The position numbers and the translations under genes were made by a program. A stretch of DNA of 33,597 nt, taken from contig JAHPYY010000113.1 in the NCBI GenBank assembly GCA_019058515.1, positions 1 through 33,597 of the forward strand, read 5' to 3'. Of the stretch, positions 18,511-25,582 are shown one piece after another (positions within the stretch are counted from its first letter, which is position 1; every line of letters starts with the position of its first letter). Origin of the DNA: Promethearchaeota archaeon (lineage in GTDB: Archaea > Asgardarchaeota > Lokiarchaeia > Sigynarchaeales > SOKP01). The notes under the pieces were generated by a model. That model was not told the origin of the DNA. It did not search any database and worked only from the letters and a program-made list of their open reading frames with translations.

Positions 18511-19326
18511 TTAATAGGCTGGAGCGTTCCAATACTTATTAAATAAGACTTTCAAGCGATCTTGCGGCATTCCCAGACGCCAAAGCAAGGAGATAAGTAT
18601 CCATTTCCATAAAGTCCTAAAAAAACCATGCTTTTCAAATCGACGAGTAGATGTATATATAGACAGACCATAGATACATGCGATTCCCTTTCCTCCACGC
18701 CAATTGCTAATACTTTTGGGTAAATTTTTTTTTGCAAATTTTAGCAAGCGTAGGCCAAAATCGAAGCCCTCGCAAATCCACATGGGTGCAAATCCACCTA
18801 GCTTTTCAAAAACCCGTTTTCTCACAAATATAGCATTATCCGCGGGAAATGCTTTAAATGTTCGGAAAAGTATGTTTCCAACCCATCCAAAAGTATAGGC
18901 TGATGCACGCATGAAGTTGGTTGGATTTGAATTATTGCTCCACTTCCATTTTTTCGTAAAAGCTCCTCCAAGTTTTAATGGATTTTTCATGCGGTCCAAT
19001 AAAAGTAAAAGTGAACCATTATTCATTGTTATGTCTGCGTGAAGAAATAAAAGAATATCAGACTTAGCTATTTGCCCACCAAGATTACATTGTTGCGGTC
19101 TTCCTCGAGGGGCTTCAACCACGACATCCGCTAGTTCTCGCGCGATTTCTTTTGTTTTATCCGTAGATCCCCCATCGCTTACTATAATTTCGATAGGAAT
19201 GGAATTACCGGAGGGAAATTGAGCAGCTTCTCTAACCGAAATAATCGTTTCAGCTATATTTTTAGCTTCGTTTAAAGTTATAATTACTATACTAATCAAT
19301 GGCGGGGATTTGCGTTGAAAAGTCAT
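18511..19326 (-). CDS. Family 2 glycosyltransferase (TIGR04283-like)
   Basis: A 271-aa GT-A fold transferase. It begins Ile-Ser-Ile-Val-Ile-Ile-Thr-Leu-Asn-Glu (about 11), followed by Val-Ser-Asp-Gly-Gly-Ser-Thr-Asp (about 50), Arg-Gly-Arg-Pro-Gln-Gln-Cys-Asn, and the metal-binding Leu-Phe-Leu-His-Ala-Asp (about 95). Gly-Arg-Pro-x-Gln-x-Asn before His-Ala-Asp is the mark of the TIGR04283 subgroup, which usually sits beside a TIGR04282 protein as here. It probably moves a sugar onto a lipid or small molecule; the acceptor is unknown. Last gene of a four-gene cluster, 12 nt after the DUF2064 gene. Confidence 0.9.
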   Translation of the reverse strand: MTFQRKSPPLISIVIITLNEAKNIAETIISVREAAQFPSGNSIPIEIIVSDGGSTDKTKEIARELADVVVEAPRGRPQQCNLGGQIAKSDILLFLHADITMNNGSLLLLLDRMKNPLKLGGAFTKKWKWSNNSNPTNFMRASAYTFGWVGNILFRTFKAFPADNAIFVRKRVFEKLGGFAPMWICEGFDFGLRLLKFAKKNLPKSISNWRGGKGIACIYGLSIYTSTRRFEKHGFFRTLWKWILISLLWRLGMPQDRLKVLFNKYWNAPAY

Positions 19327-19338
19327 TATAGCTTAATT

Positions 19339-19956
19339 TTACTCTGGTAGATTTAACGAAACATTATTTAACAATTTAGAACTCTTAAGATCCTCGAGTA
19401 CATCAATATCAGATAGAGTTGGTAAAAGGAAATAGGTTAGTCCAAGTCGATTAACATCTGCTAAGGTATCGGGAAGTACTGTATTTGTACTCCATTGTTT
19501 ATTTTTGAAGAGTTCTCGATATATTTGCTTAAGTCCTAATAAGTAATATCCGCCATCTTTAGCAGGACCAAGTATCACATCGAAATTTTCAAGTTGATTA
19601 AACGCTTCATTGATAATTTCAGAAGTTAATTCGTAACAATCGCTTCCTATTATTACTGCCTGTTGATGATCCTTTAACGCTATCTCAAAAGTTTGGAGCA
19701 TCCTCTCTCCAAAATCAGAACCAGTTTGTAGGAATTTTGTGCAAGCTCCTCCGTCCCATATATCATTTTCATTGATGAAATCTGTATAAAACACCAACCG
19801 TACACTTTGGACCTTTTGTGTAATAGATCTTGTATGTTCGAGTAGAGCCTTATAAACGGTTAAAGCTCTCTCGTCCCCTATATCTGCAGCTAAACGGGTC
19901 TTTACGCTACCTAACTTAGGATTTCTTACCAGGATTATTAGTGCTCTGTTAATCAT
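19339..19956 (-). CDS. DUF2064 / TIGR04282 nucleotidyl- or glycosyltransferase-like protein
   Basis: A protein of about 205 aa of the TIGR04282 family, which has a nucleotide-sugar-transferase-like Rossmann fold. Visible are Val-Arg-Asn-Pro-Lys-Leu-Gly-Ser-Val-Lys-Thr-Arg-Leu (the nucleotide-binding start, about 9-21), Ile-Gly-Ser-Asp-Cys (about 108) and Gly-Pro-Ala-Lys-Asp-Gly-Gly-Tyr-Tyr-Leu-Leu-Gly (about 133). I chose ATG 19956, two bases after the radical SAM stop, over TTG 19980, because the conserved strand begins right there and the overlap disappears. Proteins of this family are known from arsenosugar clusters but also occur elsewhere; the reaction here is not known. Confidence 0.88.
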   Translation of the reverse strand: MINRALIILVRNPKLGSVKTRLAADIGDERALTVYKALLEHTRSITQKVQSVRLVFYTDFINENDIWDGGACTKFLQTGSDFGERMLQTFEIALKDHQQAVIIGSDCYELTSEIINEAFNQLENFDVILGPAKDGGYYLLGLKQIYRELFKNKQWSTNTVLPDTLADVNRLGLTYFLLPTLSDIDVLEDLKSSKLLNNVSLNLPE

Positions 19957-19958
19957 TT

Positions 19959-20966
19959 TCACATTACGATGGTCGTGCAATTATTGTTAACTCTAACAAG
20001 ATCCTTCGAAGAAGCTTTATGCCATTCTAATTTAATTTCATCGTTGCGAGACCAAGGGCAATACTCGTCGTGAGCGTTTAATTCTCCTCTAATTGCTCGC
20101 CTACTCGCGCAACCTCCCTGACATGGACAATCTTTAGCGATTGGAGGAATTTTCTGGGCCATTTTAAATTGTGGAGTTTTAAAAATATCTTCTCCAAGTT
20201 CCAATAAGTCACTTATATAAGGAATAGAGTCAAATTCATCGAGATTTCCCCAATATACGCATGGGATCACTTGTGCTTTAGGATTAATTCTAATGCTCTT
20301 ACGGGCACACGGCGAATAAGATTCCCCAAGATTTAGAACTGCTCTTACAACTGGCTCAGAACAAGAGATCAGTTTGCTTTCGCTAAAAAGTAATCTAAAT
20401 CCTTCCCAGAATTCGTTATAACTTAGGTGATAATCACTAGTATTTACGGATTGACAAATGCTTACACGTAAGTTTACTCCAAAGGAACGAGCAAGATCCA
20501 CCATTTGATCCATCTTATCGTAATTAACCGACATCATGGTAGTAAGTATTGTTAATTCTATACCAGACTTATCGCACCGATCAATAGCATTGTGTACTAA
20601 ATCCCAATTACCGTTCCCTCGAAATTTGTCTTGCCCTTTCCTTGTAGGAAAATCAATAGAAACTTCAACATCGTTGAAAAACTCTAAATACTCATCAGAA
20701 AGTTTATTTAAAGTCAACCCATTAGATGCAATACTGAGTTTTATCTCTTGTTTTGCTAAAAAGCTCAAAATATCGTAAAATTCTGGGTTTAGAATATTTT
20801 CTCCTGTACCCATCCCTATAGAACTAATAGGTAAAGCTTTGCATAAGGTTTGAATTTGTTTTAAAGTAATATTAGAGATTTGCGTTCTATCGCGATAGCA
20901 ATGTCCGCAATCTAAATCACAGTTGTTTGTAAGGCCAATTCCAACAGAGTATTTTATCTTAATCAA
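19959..20966 (-). CDS. Radical SAM/SPASM domain protein
   Basis: A 335-aa radical SAM enzyme. The [4Fe-4S]/SAM site is C16-x3-C20-x2-C23 (Cys-Asp-Leu-Asp-Cys-Gly-His-Cys-Tyr), with the glycine-rich strand Ser-Ile-Gly-Met-Gly-Thr-Gly-Glu-Asn following. The C-terminal part (from about 235) has SPASM-type cysteines: Ser-Pro-Cys, Val-Ile-Pro-Cys-Val-Tyr-Trp, Cys-Pro-Cys-Gln-Gly-Gly-Cys and a late Tyr-Cys-Pro, which would hold auxiliary Fe-S clusters. This class modifies peptides or small molecules. There is no obvious short precursor peptide next to it. The start is TTG with AAGGAG directly before it, an unusually short spacing, so the true start is uncertain by a few residues. The C-terminus ends in Cys-Thr-Thr-Ile-Val-Met. 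Confidence 0.9.
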   Translation of the reverse strand: MIKIKYSVGIGLTNNCDLDCGHCYRDRTQISNITLKQIQTLCKALPISSIGMGTGENILNPEFYDILSFLAKQEIKLSIASNGLTLNKLSDEYLEFFNDVEVSIDFPTRKGQDKFRGNGNWDLVHNAIDRCDKSGIELTILTTMMSVNYDKMDQMVDLARSFGVNLRVSICQSVNTSDYHLSYNEFWEGFRLLFSESKLISCSEPVVRAVLNLGESYSPCARKSIRINPKAQVIPCVYWGNLDEFDSIPYISDLLELGEDIFKTPQFKMAQKIPPIAKDCPCQGGCASRRAIRGELNAHDEYCPWSRNDEIKLEWHKASSKDLVRVNNNCTTIVM

Positions 20967-20997
20967 CTCCTTGAATTAATATTTAACCTGTCCAATT

Positions 20998-21819
20998 TTA
21001 ATGACAAATCCCTTCCGCGATGAAGTAACCAATACTCGCAAAGAAATCATTATTTCGAAGACGAGTCTCAAATTCCAACATCCACTTATTATATTCTTCC
21101 TCTGATATCACTTTATGCTCTAACGCTTCAGTTGCTGCGTGTCTAATAGATTGAGTCAATGAATTGTTATCGTCAGTTACAATTGAAACTACAGGGTAAA
21201 CATTAATTTTTTTCAAGTTATTAGCGTTCAATAATCGATATAATTGCCTACCACTCCAGTTGTTTCCATCCTTATGATCAGTTCTCCAATGGAGTATTTT
21301 TCGTGTGATCACTCGGTTTGGGTGATCGATTGTAAGAGTTTCGAAATCCCAATCCATCAAAACAACTTTACCTTCAGACTTAACAACGCGTATTAATTCC
21401 TCTACAACTATTTGCGGGCTAATTACGTGAAGTAATAATCTGGTTGCAAAGGCACTATCAAAACTTTTATCTGAGAATGGAAGATCTTCGGCATCTCCTA
21501 CCTTAAATTGAATAACACTAGTTAGATCCTCTTTTTTTGCTAGCTCGCGAGCAAAAGATATGATATCGGGTGAATTATCGAATCCCGTTATATTTCCTCC
21601 TGGTTTAAGAAGTGGAGCTATCAAACGAGTAATTACTCCACTACCGCATCCAACATCTAAGACATATTCTCCGGGTTTCGGATCGAGCACATCTCTGAAC
21701 TTTAAATTAATTTTAACCTGGTCGGAATAACTAGAACGCTTCTCAATGTATTCCGCTAATTCCCTTGCAGTATCAGGGTCTTTTTTCGATTCTTTGGACC
21801 ACTCGCTTGTTGGAACCAT
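20998..21819 (-). CDS. Class I SAM-dependent methyltransferase
   Basis: A 273-aa methyltransferase of the UbiE/COQ5-like group. Motif I is Val-Leu-Asp-Val-Gly-Cys-Gly-Ser-Gly (about 53-61), the acidic strand 2 end is Gly-Phe-Asp-Asn-Ser (about 78), motif II region Val-Gly-Asp-Ala-Glu-Asp-Leu-Pro-Phe and the post-motif Leu-Leu-Leu-His-Val are present. The Cys pattern needed by arsenite methyltransferases (several conserved Cys in and after the SAM domain) is not seen, so ArsM is unlikely. It is the first gene of the minus-strand cluster, 31 nt ahead of the radical SAM gene, and diverges from the ferritin gene. Confidence 0.9.
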   Translation of the reverse strand: MVPTSEWSKESKKDPDTARELAEYIEKRSSYSDQVKINLKFRDVLDPKPGEYVLDVGCGSGVITRLIAPLLKPGGNITGFDNSPDIISFARELAKKEDLTSVIQFKVGDAEDLPFSDKSFDSAFATRLLLHVISPQIVVEELIRVVKSEGKVVLMDWDFETLTIDHPNRVITRKILHWRTDHKDGNNWSGRQLYRLLNANNLKKINVYPVVSIVTDDNNSLTQSIRHAATEALEHKVISEEEYNKWMLEFETRLRNNDFFASIGYFIAEGICH

Positions 21820-21961
21820 GTTAGTTAATACTTATAGTAATAACCATCTGTGTATTTTAATTTAGTTTTAAACTTATTATAAAAGAATATTAATTGGACT
21901 AATTAGCAAGTATTATCGTAAATTAAATTTAAACCTTACCCGAATTAAATTAAAGTGTGTA

Positions 21962-21984
21962 ATTGAATAAGAATTCAGTTCAAT
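21962..21984. promoter_or_regulatory. Inverted repeat next to a TATA box, possible operator
   Basis: ATTGAA and TTCAAT are arranged as a palindrome with an 11-base centre that itself holds GAATTC. A TATATAAAT box follows at 21988-21996. It lies in the gap between the divergent methyltransferase and ferritin genes, so a metal- or redox-responsive regulator could bind here (inference). Confidence 0.35.
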
Positions 21985-22051
21985 CTCTATATAAATTATT
22001 TGGACAAAGTTTAAAATCAAATTTCTATGTTTCCACATAATAAAGAAATTC

Positions 22052-22060
22052 AAATATAAA
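22052..22060 (+). promoter_or_regulatory. TATA box of the ferritin gene
   Basis: AAATATAAA is centred 22 bases before ATG 22078. With archaeal spacing the transcript would start at or just before the ATG, so the message is probably leaderless; only an A-rich run precedes the start. Confidence 0.5.
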
Positions 22061-22077
22061 GTTTTAAGAGAAAAAAA

Positions 22078-23067
22078 ATGAGTTTAAAATTAGAAAAACC
22101 CCCAGAAGAATATATACAGCTTTTAAATCGCGCCGTCGCTAGAGAAATCCAAGTTTCAGCTCAATACATGCTACAACACACTAAGATGGAAAAGCTTTTG
22201 CGCAAAGTGATAAAAGAAAATTACCTATTAGACACCACTACCTACGAGGAGCTTGGTAAAGTCTTAAAAGAATTCGCCATACAAGAGATGAAGCATCTAG
22301 GGGCTATTATGGAAAGAATTTATATTCTTGGAGGAGAAGCGACCACTAAACCTGATAAAATAGGAATTGGTAACTCTCTAAAAGAATTTGCGACATTAGG
22401 AGTAAAGGCGGAGGAAGAAGCGTTAGCTATGTACCGCACTATCATAGAAGAGGCAAAAAAAATTGGAGATCGAGAAACTTGGCAACTATTCTCGAAAATC
22501 TACGGCGACGAAGAAGTCCATCTTCTAAAGTTCCAAGATTACTCAGAAATCGAGGACGAGCCCAATTTAGGAGAAACCCCTGAATCGGAATGGCGTGCAA
22601 TTTTCAAGCCAGAATATATTGAATTGTTAAACAAAGCCCTTGCTAGCGAAATCAGCGCAATTATCCAATACACCACCCAGCACGAGAAAGCAGATGGATT
22701 AGAGAGGATGAGGCGGAAAAAAGTTGCATTAGAGGTTGCCACTGGAAAAAATAAGGCTAGCGTTGTTTCAGATATGCTCAAAGATGTATTTTTACAAGAA
22801 ATGGACCATATGGAAAAAATTGCCGAAAGAATCTACGAAATTGATCGCGAAGCTAAAGCACAAGTCGACCCTTTACCTGAGATTGGAACTACTGTTGAGG
22901 ATTTCATAAAACTCGATCGAGAAGCAGAAAATTACGCAATAGTTTTATACAGGAAAATTATCGATGAGGCTACTAAACTCGGTGATATTAAAACAAAAGT
23001 CTTATTCGAAGAAATCATTCAACAAGAAGAAGATCACTATTGGGGATTTGATGATTATCTTCCTTAA
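22078..23067 (+). CDS. Tandem (double) ferritin-like di-iron protein
   Basis: A 329-aa protein made of two complete ferritin-like four-helix bundles, at about 8-155 and 178-325. Each has the full di-iron ligand pattern E-x(n)-ExxH-x(n)-E-x(n)-ExxH. In repeat 1 these are E23, E70/H73, E112-114 and E145/H148; in repeat 2 E191, E241/H244, E282/E284 and E317/H320. The repeats share the lead Tyr-Ile-x-Leu-Leu-Asn-Arg/Lys-Ala and the end of each bundle, so the gene arose by internal duplication. Likely roles are iron storage, or peroxide or oxygen removal, in the cytoplasm. Ordinary bacterioferritins and Dps are single-domain and about 150-180 aa. No haem Met ligand can be assigned with confidence. 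Codons are more G/C-ending than in neighbouring genes, consistent with high expression. Confidence 0.9.
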   Translation: MSLKLEKPPEEYIQLLNRAVAREIQVSAQYMLQHTKMEKLLRKVIKENYLLDTTTYEELGKVLKEFAIQEMKHLGAIMERIYILGGEATTKPDKIGIGNSLKEFATLGVKAEEEALAMYRTIIEEAKKIGDRETWQLFSKIYGDEEVHLLKFQDYSEIEDEPNLGETPESEWRAIFKPEYIELLNKALASEISAIIQYTTQHEKADGLERMRRKKVALEVATGKNKASVVSDMLKDVFLQEMDHMEKIAERIYEIDREAKAQVDPLPEIGTTVEDFIKLDREAENYAIVLYRKIIDEATKLGDIKTKVLFEEIIQQEEDHYWGFDDYLP

Positions 23068-23260
23068 TTTTTAAATACTCTTTTTTTTTAACTTTATTAT
23101 CAGATTCAATAGATATTTTATTTAAGTGCGCGTTGTATTCTTTTAAAGCTATAACCGATTCTTCAAATTCATCTGAAATTTTTTTTGGTACTCTTTGCAA
23201 CAGTATTAGTAGTATTTTGAATATTTTTGAAAGTCCTTTAGTTAACCCGTTAAAACTTAA
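23015..23260 (-). other. Open frame without a good start, possible gene fragment
   Basis: A minus-strand frame bounded by TGA upstream and a stop inside the ferritin 3' end. It reads as a short hydrophobic helix followed by a Lys/Glu-rich helix (Lys-Lys-Ile-Ser-Asp-Glu-Phe-Glu-Glu), which looks protein-like, but has no ATG or GTG and only TTG 23200. The last 16 codons overlap ferritin antisense. It may be the tail of a lost gene or chance. The rest of the gap 23068-23515 holds nothing I can identify. Confidence 0.2.
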
Positions 23261-23515
23261 TCAGTATATGATTCTTTTATACCCGATGATAATTGTTCGT
23301 TAATTAGGAGTCTAAGATCGGTTCTTTCTTCGTCCGATGTTTTTGAGTTTAAAAATAGATAATTTTAATAATTCTATTTCGAATTATTTCCAAGTGATAA
23401 CATGCTGACTATAGATTTTTCCTGCCTAATTGATGGATAAAGTTTAGGAAATTGTAAAGAACGAGTTCGAATTCCTTTTTGAGTTCTACAATAAAATCGG
23501 TTTGAAAGTTATTCC

Positions 23516-24922
23516 TTAAGCGTCAGTTTGAAATAGACTATTAATGTGAGCAGCTATCAATTTTCCGTGAGCGACCGCATCAACGACGGTCTTCGAACCA
23601 GTGACGCAATCTCCCCCAGCAAATACATAAGAGAGCGAGGTGTTAAACTTATCATCTACTTTAATCGTGTTTCGCTTAGTTATTTCCAAAACATCAGTAT
23701 TGAATCCATTTAAATCAGGCTCTTGACCTATCGCTTCGACTATATAATCTGTTTCAAACTGAAATTCTGAATTATCAATGGGAATAGGTCTGGGTCTCCC
23801 GCTAGGATCTAATTCCCCTAATTCCATTTTTTTGCAAACCGCGAATTGAAATTCGTTTTCAGTACAGATATATTCAACAGGTGTTGTTAAATAAGTAATC
23901 TCAATTCCTTCTTCTTCCGTCTCTCTGATTTCAACCTTTCCTGCGGGCATTTGTTCCTTTTCTCTTCGATACAAAATCGTGACTTCAGCTCCAAGGCGCA
24001 TTGAAACTCGAGCTGCATCAGTAGCGGTGCTTCCCCCTCCTACCACAACTAATTTTTTGTTTTTTAATGGGGGAACCAACCTCTTTAAGTTAAAGTCTTT
24101 TAAAAAATTAAGTGCTTGAATAACGGCTTTAGTTTCATGTCCAGATTCTTCTCCCGGGAGATCCATCCACTTCGCTTTATGAGTTCCGATGCCTATGACA
24201 ACAGTATCAAAATCTTGTTGTAGTAAGTTGTCAACGCTAAAGTCCTCGTCAATAGTTTTGCCTGTGATAAATTCTATTCCTAATTTCTTAATATTGCTAA
24301 TTTCTTGACTTAAAATTTCTCTGGGTAACCTAAATTCGGGAATCTCTGAAATTAACATTCCCCCTAGTTCCTCTATTTTATCGTATATCGTTACATGGAT
24401 TCCGTGCTTCCGCAAAAAAAAACCTGTAGTTAGGCCAAGAGGGCCAGATCCTATGATAGCAACTTTTTTTCCTACATCTTCCTTACATTCATAGTATTCA
24501 TTGGGTACTTCGTAATTATCTACTAAAAATCGTTTTATTGTTGGAATTTGAATCGGATCTCCTTTCTTACCAGCTGTACAGTGTAATTGACAATATCCTG
24601 GGCATACTCTTTCAACGCTTCGAGGAAATGGGTAATGTTCGTATATAATTCGCAATGCTTCCTCGATGTTGGCTTCCATTACATTTTTAATTATTTCTCG
24701 GGAATTACAATGCGTAGGGCAGTACTTCATACACGGAGGCGGTTTCACGCTCGGATCGCTTTTTTTAAAACATTGATAACATCTTTGACATTCTTGAATA
24801 ACCTCCTCCATGTTTGCATATCCTAAGTTCACTTCTTTAAAGGTATTTAACCTATCCTCAATAGGAAGATAATGACAGCTTACCGCTATTTTGCTTTTAG
24901 GAGTGGGTTTTTCTGGTTTCAC
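23516..24922 (-). CDS. NAD(P)-binding FAD/Fe-S oxidoreductase, GltD/NfnB-like
   Basis: A 468-aa flavoprotein of the glutamate-synthase small-subunit type. The N-terminal Fe-S domain (about 35-130) has Cys-Gln-Arg-Cys-Tyr-Gln-Cys, Cys-Met-Lys-Tyr-Cys-Pro-Thr-His-Cys and Cys-Pro-Gly-Tyr-Cys-Gln-Leu-His-Cys. The FAD motif is Ile-Gly-Ser-Gly-Pro-Leu-Gly-Leu (about 153). The NAD(P) motif is Val-Gly-Gly-Gly-Ser-Thr-Ala-Thr-Asp (about 290). The second FAD contact is Phe-Ala-Gly-Gly-Asp-Cys near residue 435. The usual Gly-Pro-Ala of the FAD motif is Gly-Pro-Leu here. It probably moves electrons between NAD(P)H and ferredoxin or another Fe-S partner. The start is GTG. It follows iorB by 48 nt in the same direction, so it likely recycles the ferredoxin that IorAB reduces (inference). 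Confidence 0.9.
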   Translation of the reverse strand: MKPEKPTPKSKIAVSCHYLPIEDRLNTFKEVNLGYANMEEVIQECQRCYQCFKKSDPSVKPPPCMKYCPTHCNSREIIKNVMEANIEEALRIIYEHYPFPRSVERVCPGYCQLHCTAGKKGDPIQIPTIKRFLVDNYEVPNEYYECKEDVGKKVAIIGSGPLGLTTGFFLRKHGIHVTIYDKIEELGGMLISEIPEFRLPREILSQEISNIKKLGIEFITGKTIDEDFSVDNLLQQDFDTVVIGIGTHKAKWMDLPGEESGHETKAVIQALNFLKDFNLKRLVPPLKNKKLVVVGGGSTATDAARVSMRLGAEVTILYRREKEQMPAGKVEIRETEEEGIEITYLTTPVEYICTENEFQFAVCKKMELGELDPSGRPRPIPIDNSEFQFETDYIVEAIGQEPDLNGFNTDVLEITKRNTIKVDDKFNTSLSYVFAGGDCVTGSKTVVDAVAHGKLIAAHINSLFQTDA

Positions 24923-24970
24923 TTTATTTTTCTCTTTGGATTTTGTTAATTAATCTCCTTTTAACCATAG

Positions 24971-25582
24971 TTATAAAGATTTATTTAACACGTTAAATCC
25001 TAAATCCAGTGCGTGCAAATTAGCGTCGATTGCTTTCTTCGGCACCACAAGAGGGATCACTTCTTTGAGACTATCTAAGGGTATAGGAAATTGGTCTAAT
25101 CTTGCTAACGCACCAATTAAGACAACATTTGAAGTCAATGGATTTCCAGATCTATTTGCCAAGTCAAGAGCGTCTATTAAATGTACATTATTGGTTATTA
25201 CTTTTAAATTTTGAATAATTTCTCCTATAGAAATGTATTTCTGTTCTGGGTTCGAGACTCGATTAAAAGTGCTTTGAACGGGTTGCCAAAGGTAATGATT
25301 AAGAATGATCGTTCCTTTGGGTTTTAAATACTCAATATATCTCAATGTTTCGATGGCTTCCATTCCTAAAAGCACATCTGCTTCACCGTAGGGAATAAGC
25401 GGAGAATGGACTTGTTTGCCAATTCTTATATGAGTGTATATAGACCCAGATCGCTGTGCTAAACCATGAGTTTCCGCTGTTTTAATGCTTAGCTGTGTCT
25501 TTTCACAGGCAACTCCGATTAAATTTGATATGAGCATTAATCCTTGCCCGCCTACTCCACATGAAATGATGTTATAAGTCAT
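24971..25582 (-). CDS. iorB: Indolepyruvate:ferredoxin oxidoreductase, beta subunit
   Basis: A 203-aa gamma-type domain of the 2-oxoacid:ferredoxin oxidoreductase superfamily, paired with IorA to decarboxylate aryl-pyruvates to aryl-acetyl-CoA with reduction of ferredoxin in amino-acid breakdown. The N-terminal Gly-Val-Gly-Gly-Gln-Gly is typical, as is Glu-Thr-His-Gly-Leu-Ala-Gln-Arg-Ser-Gly (about 36-45) and the Glu-Ala-Asp-Val-Leu-Leu-Gly-Met-Glu stretch. Start ATG 25582 has GGAGGT (25588-25593) five bases upstream, and the gene overlaps the iorA end by 11 nt, so the two are translationally coupled. Confidence 0.95.
   Translation of the reverse strand: MTYNIISCGVGGQGLMLISNLIGVACEKTQLSIKTAETHGLAQRSGSIYTHIRIGKQVHSPLIPYGEADVLLGMEAIETLRYIEYLKPKGTIILNHYLWQPVQSTFNRVSNPEQKYISIGEIIQNLKVITNNVHLIDALDLANRSGNPLTSNVVLIGALARLDQFPIPLDSLKEVIPLVVPKKAIDANLHALDLGFNVLNKSL

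Noticed and set aside
20998..21819. Arsenite methyltransferase (ArsM) and an arsenosugar pathway
   Set aside because: The expected set of conserved Cys residues is absent from the methyltransferase, and the radical SAM protein has SPASM features unlike ArsS.
23461..23485. tRNA T-arm-like GTTCGAATTCC
   Set aside because: The flanking bases do not pair as a T stem, and no acceptor or anticodon arms can be found.
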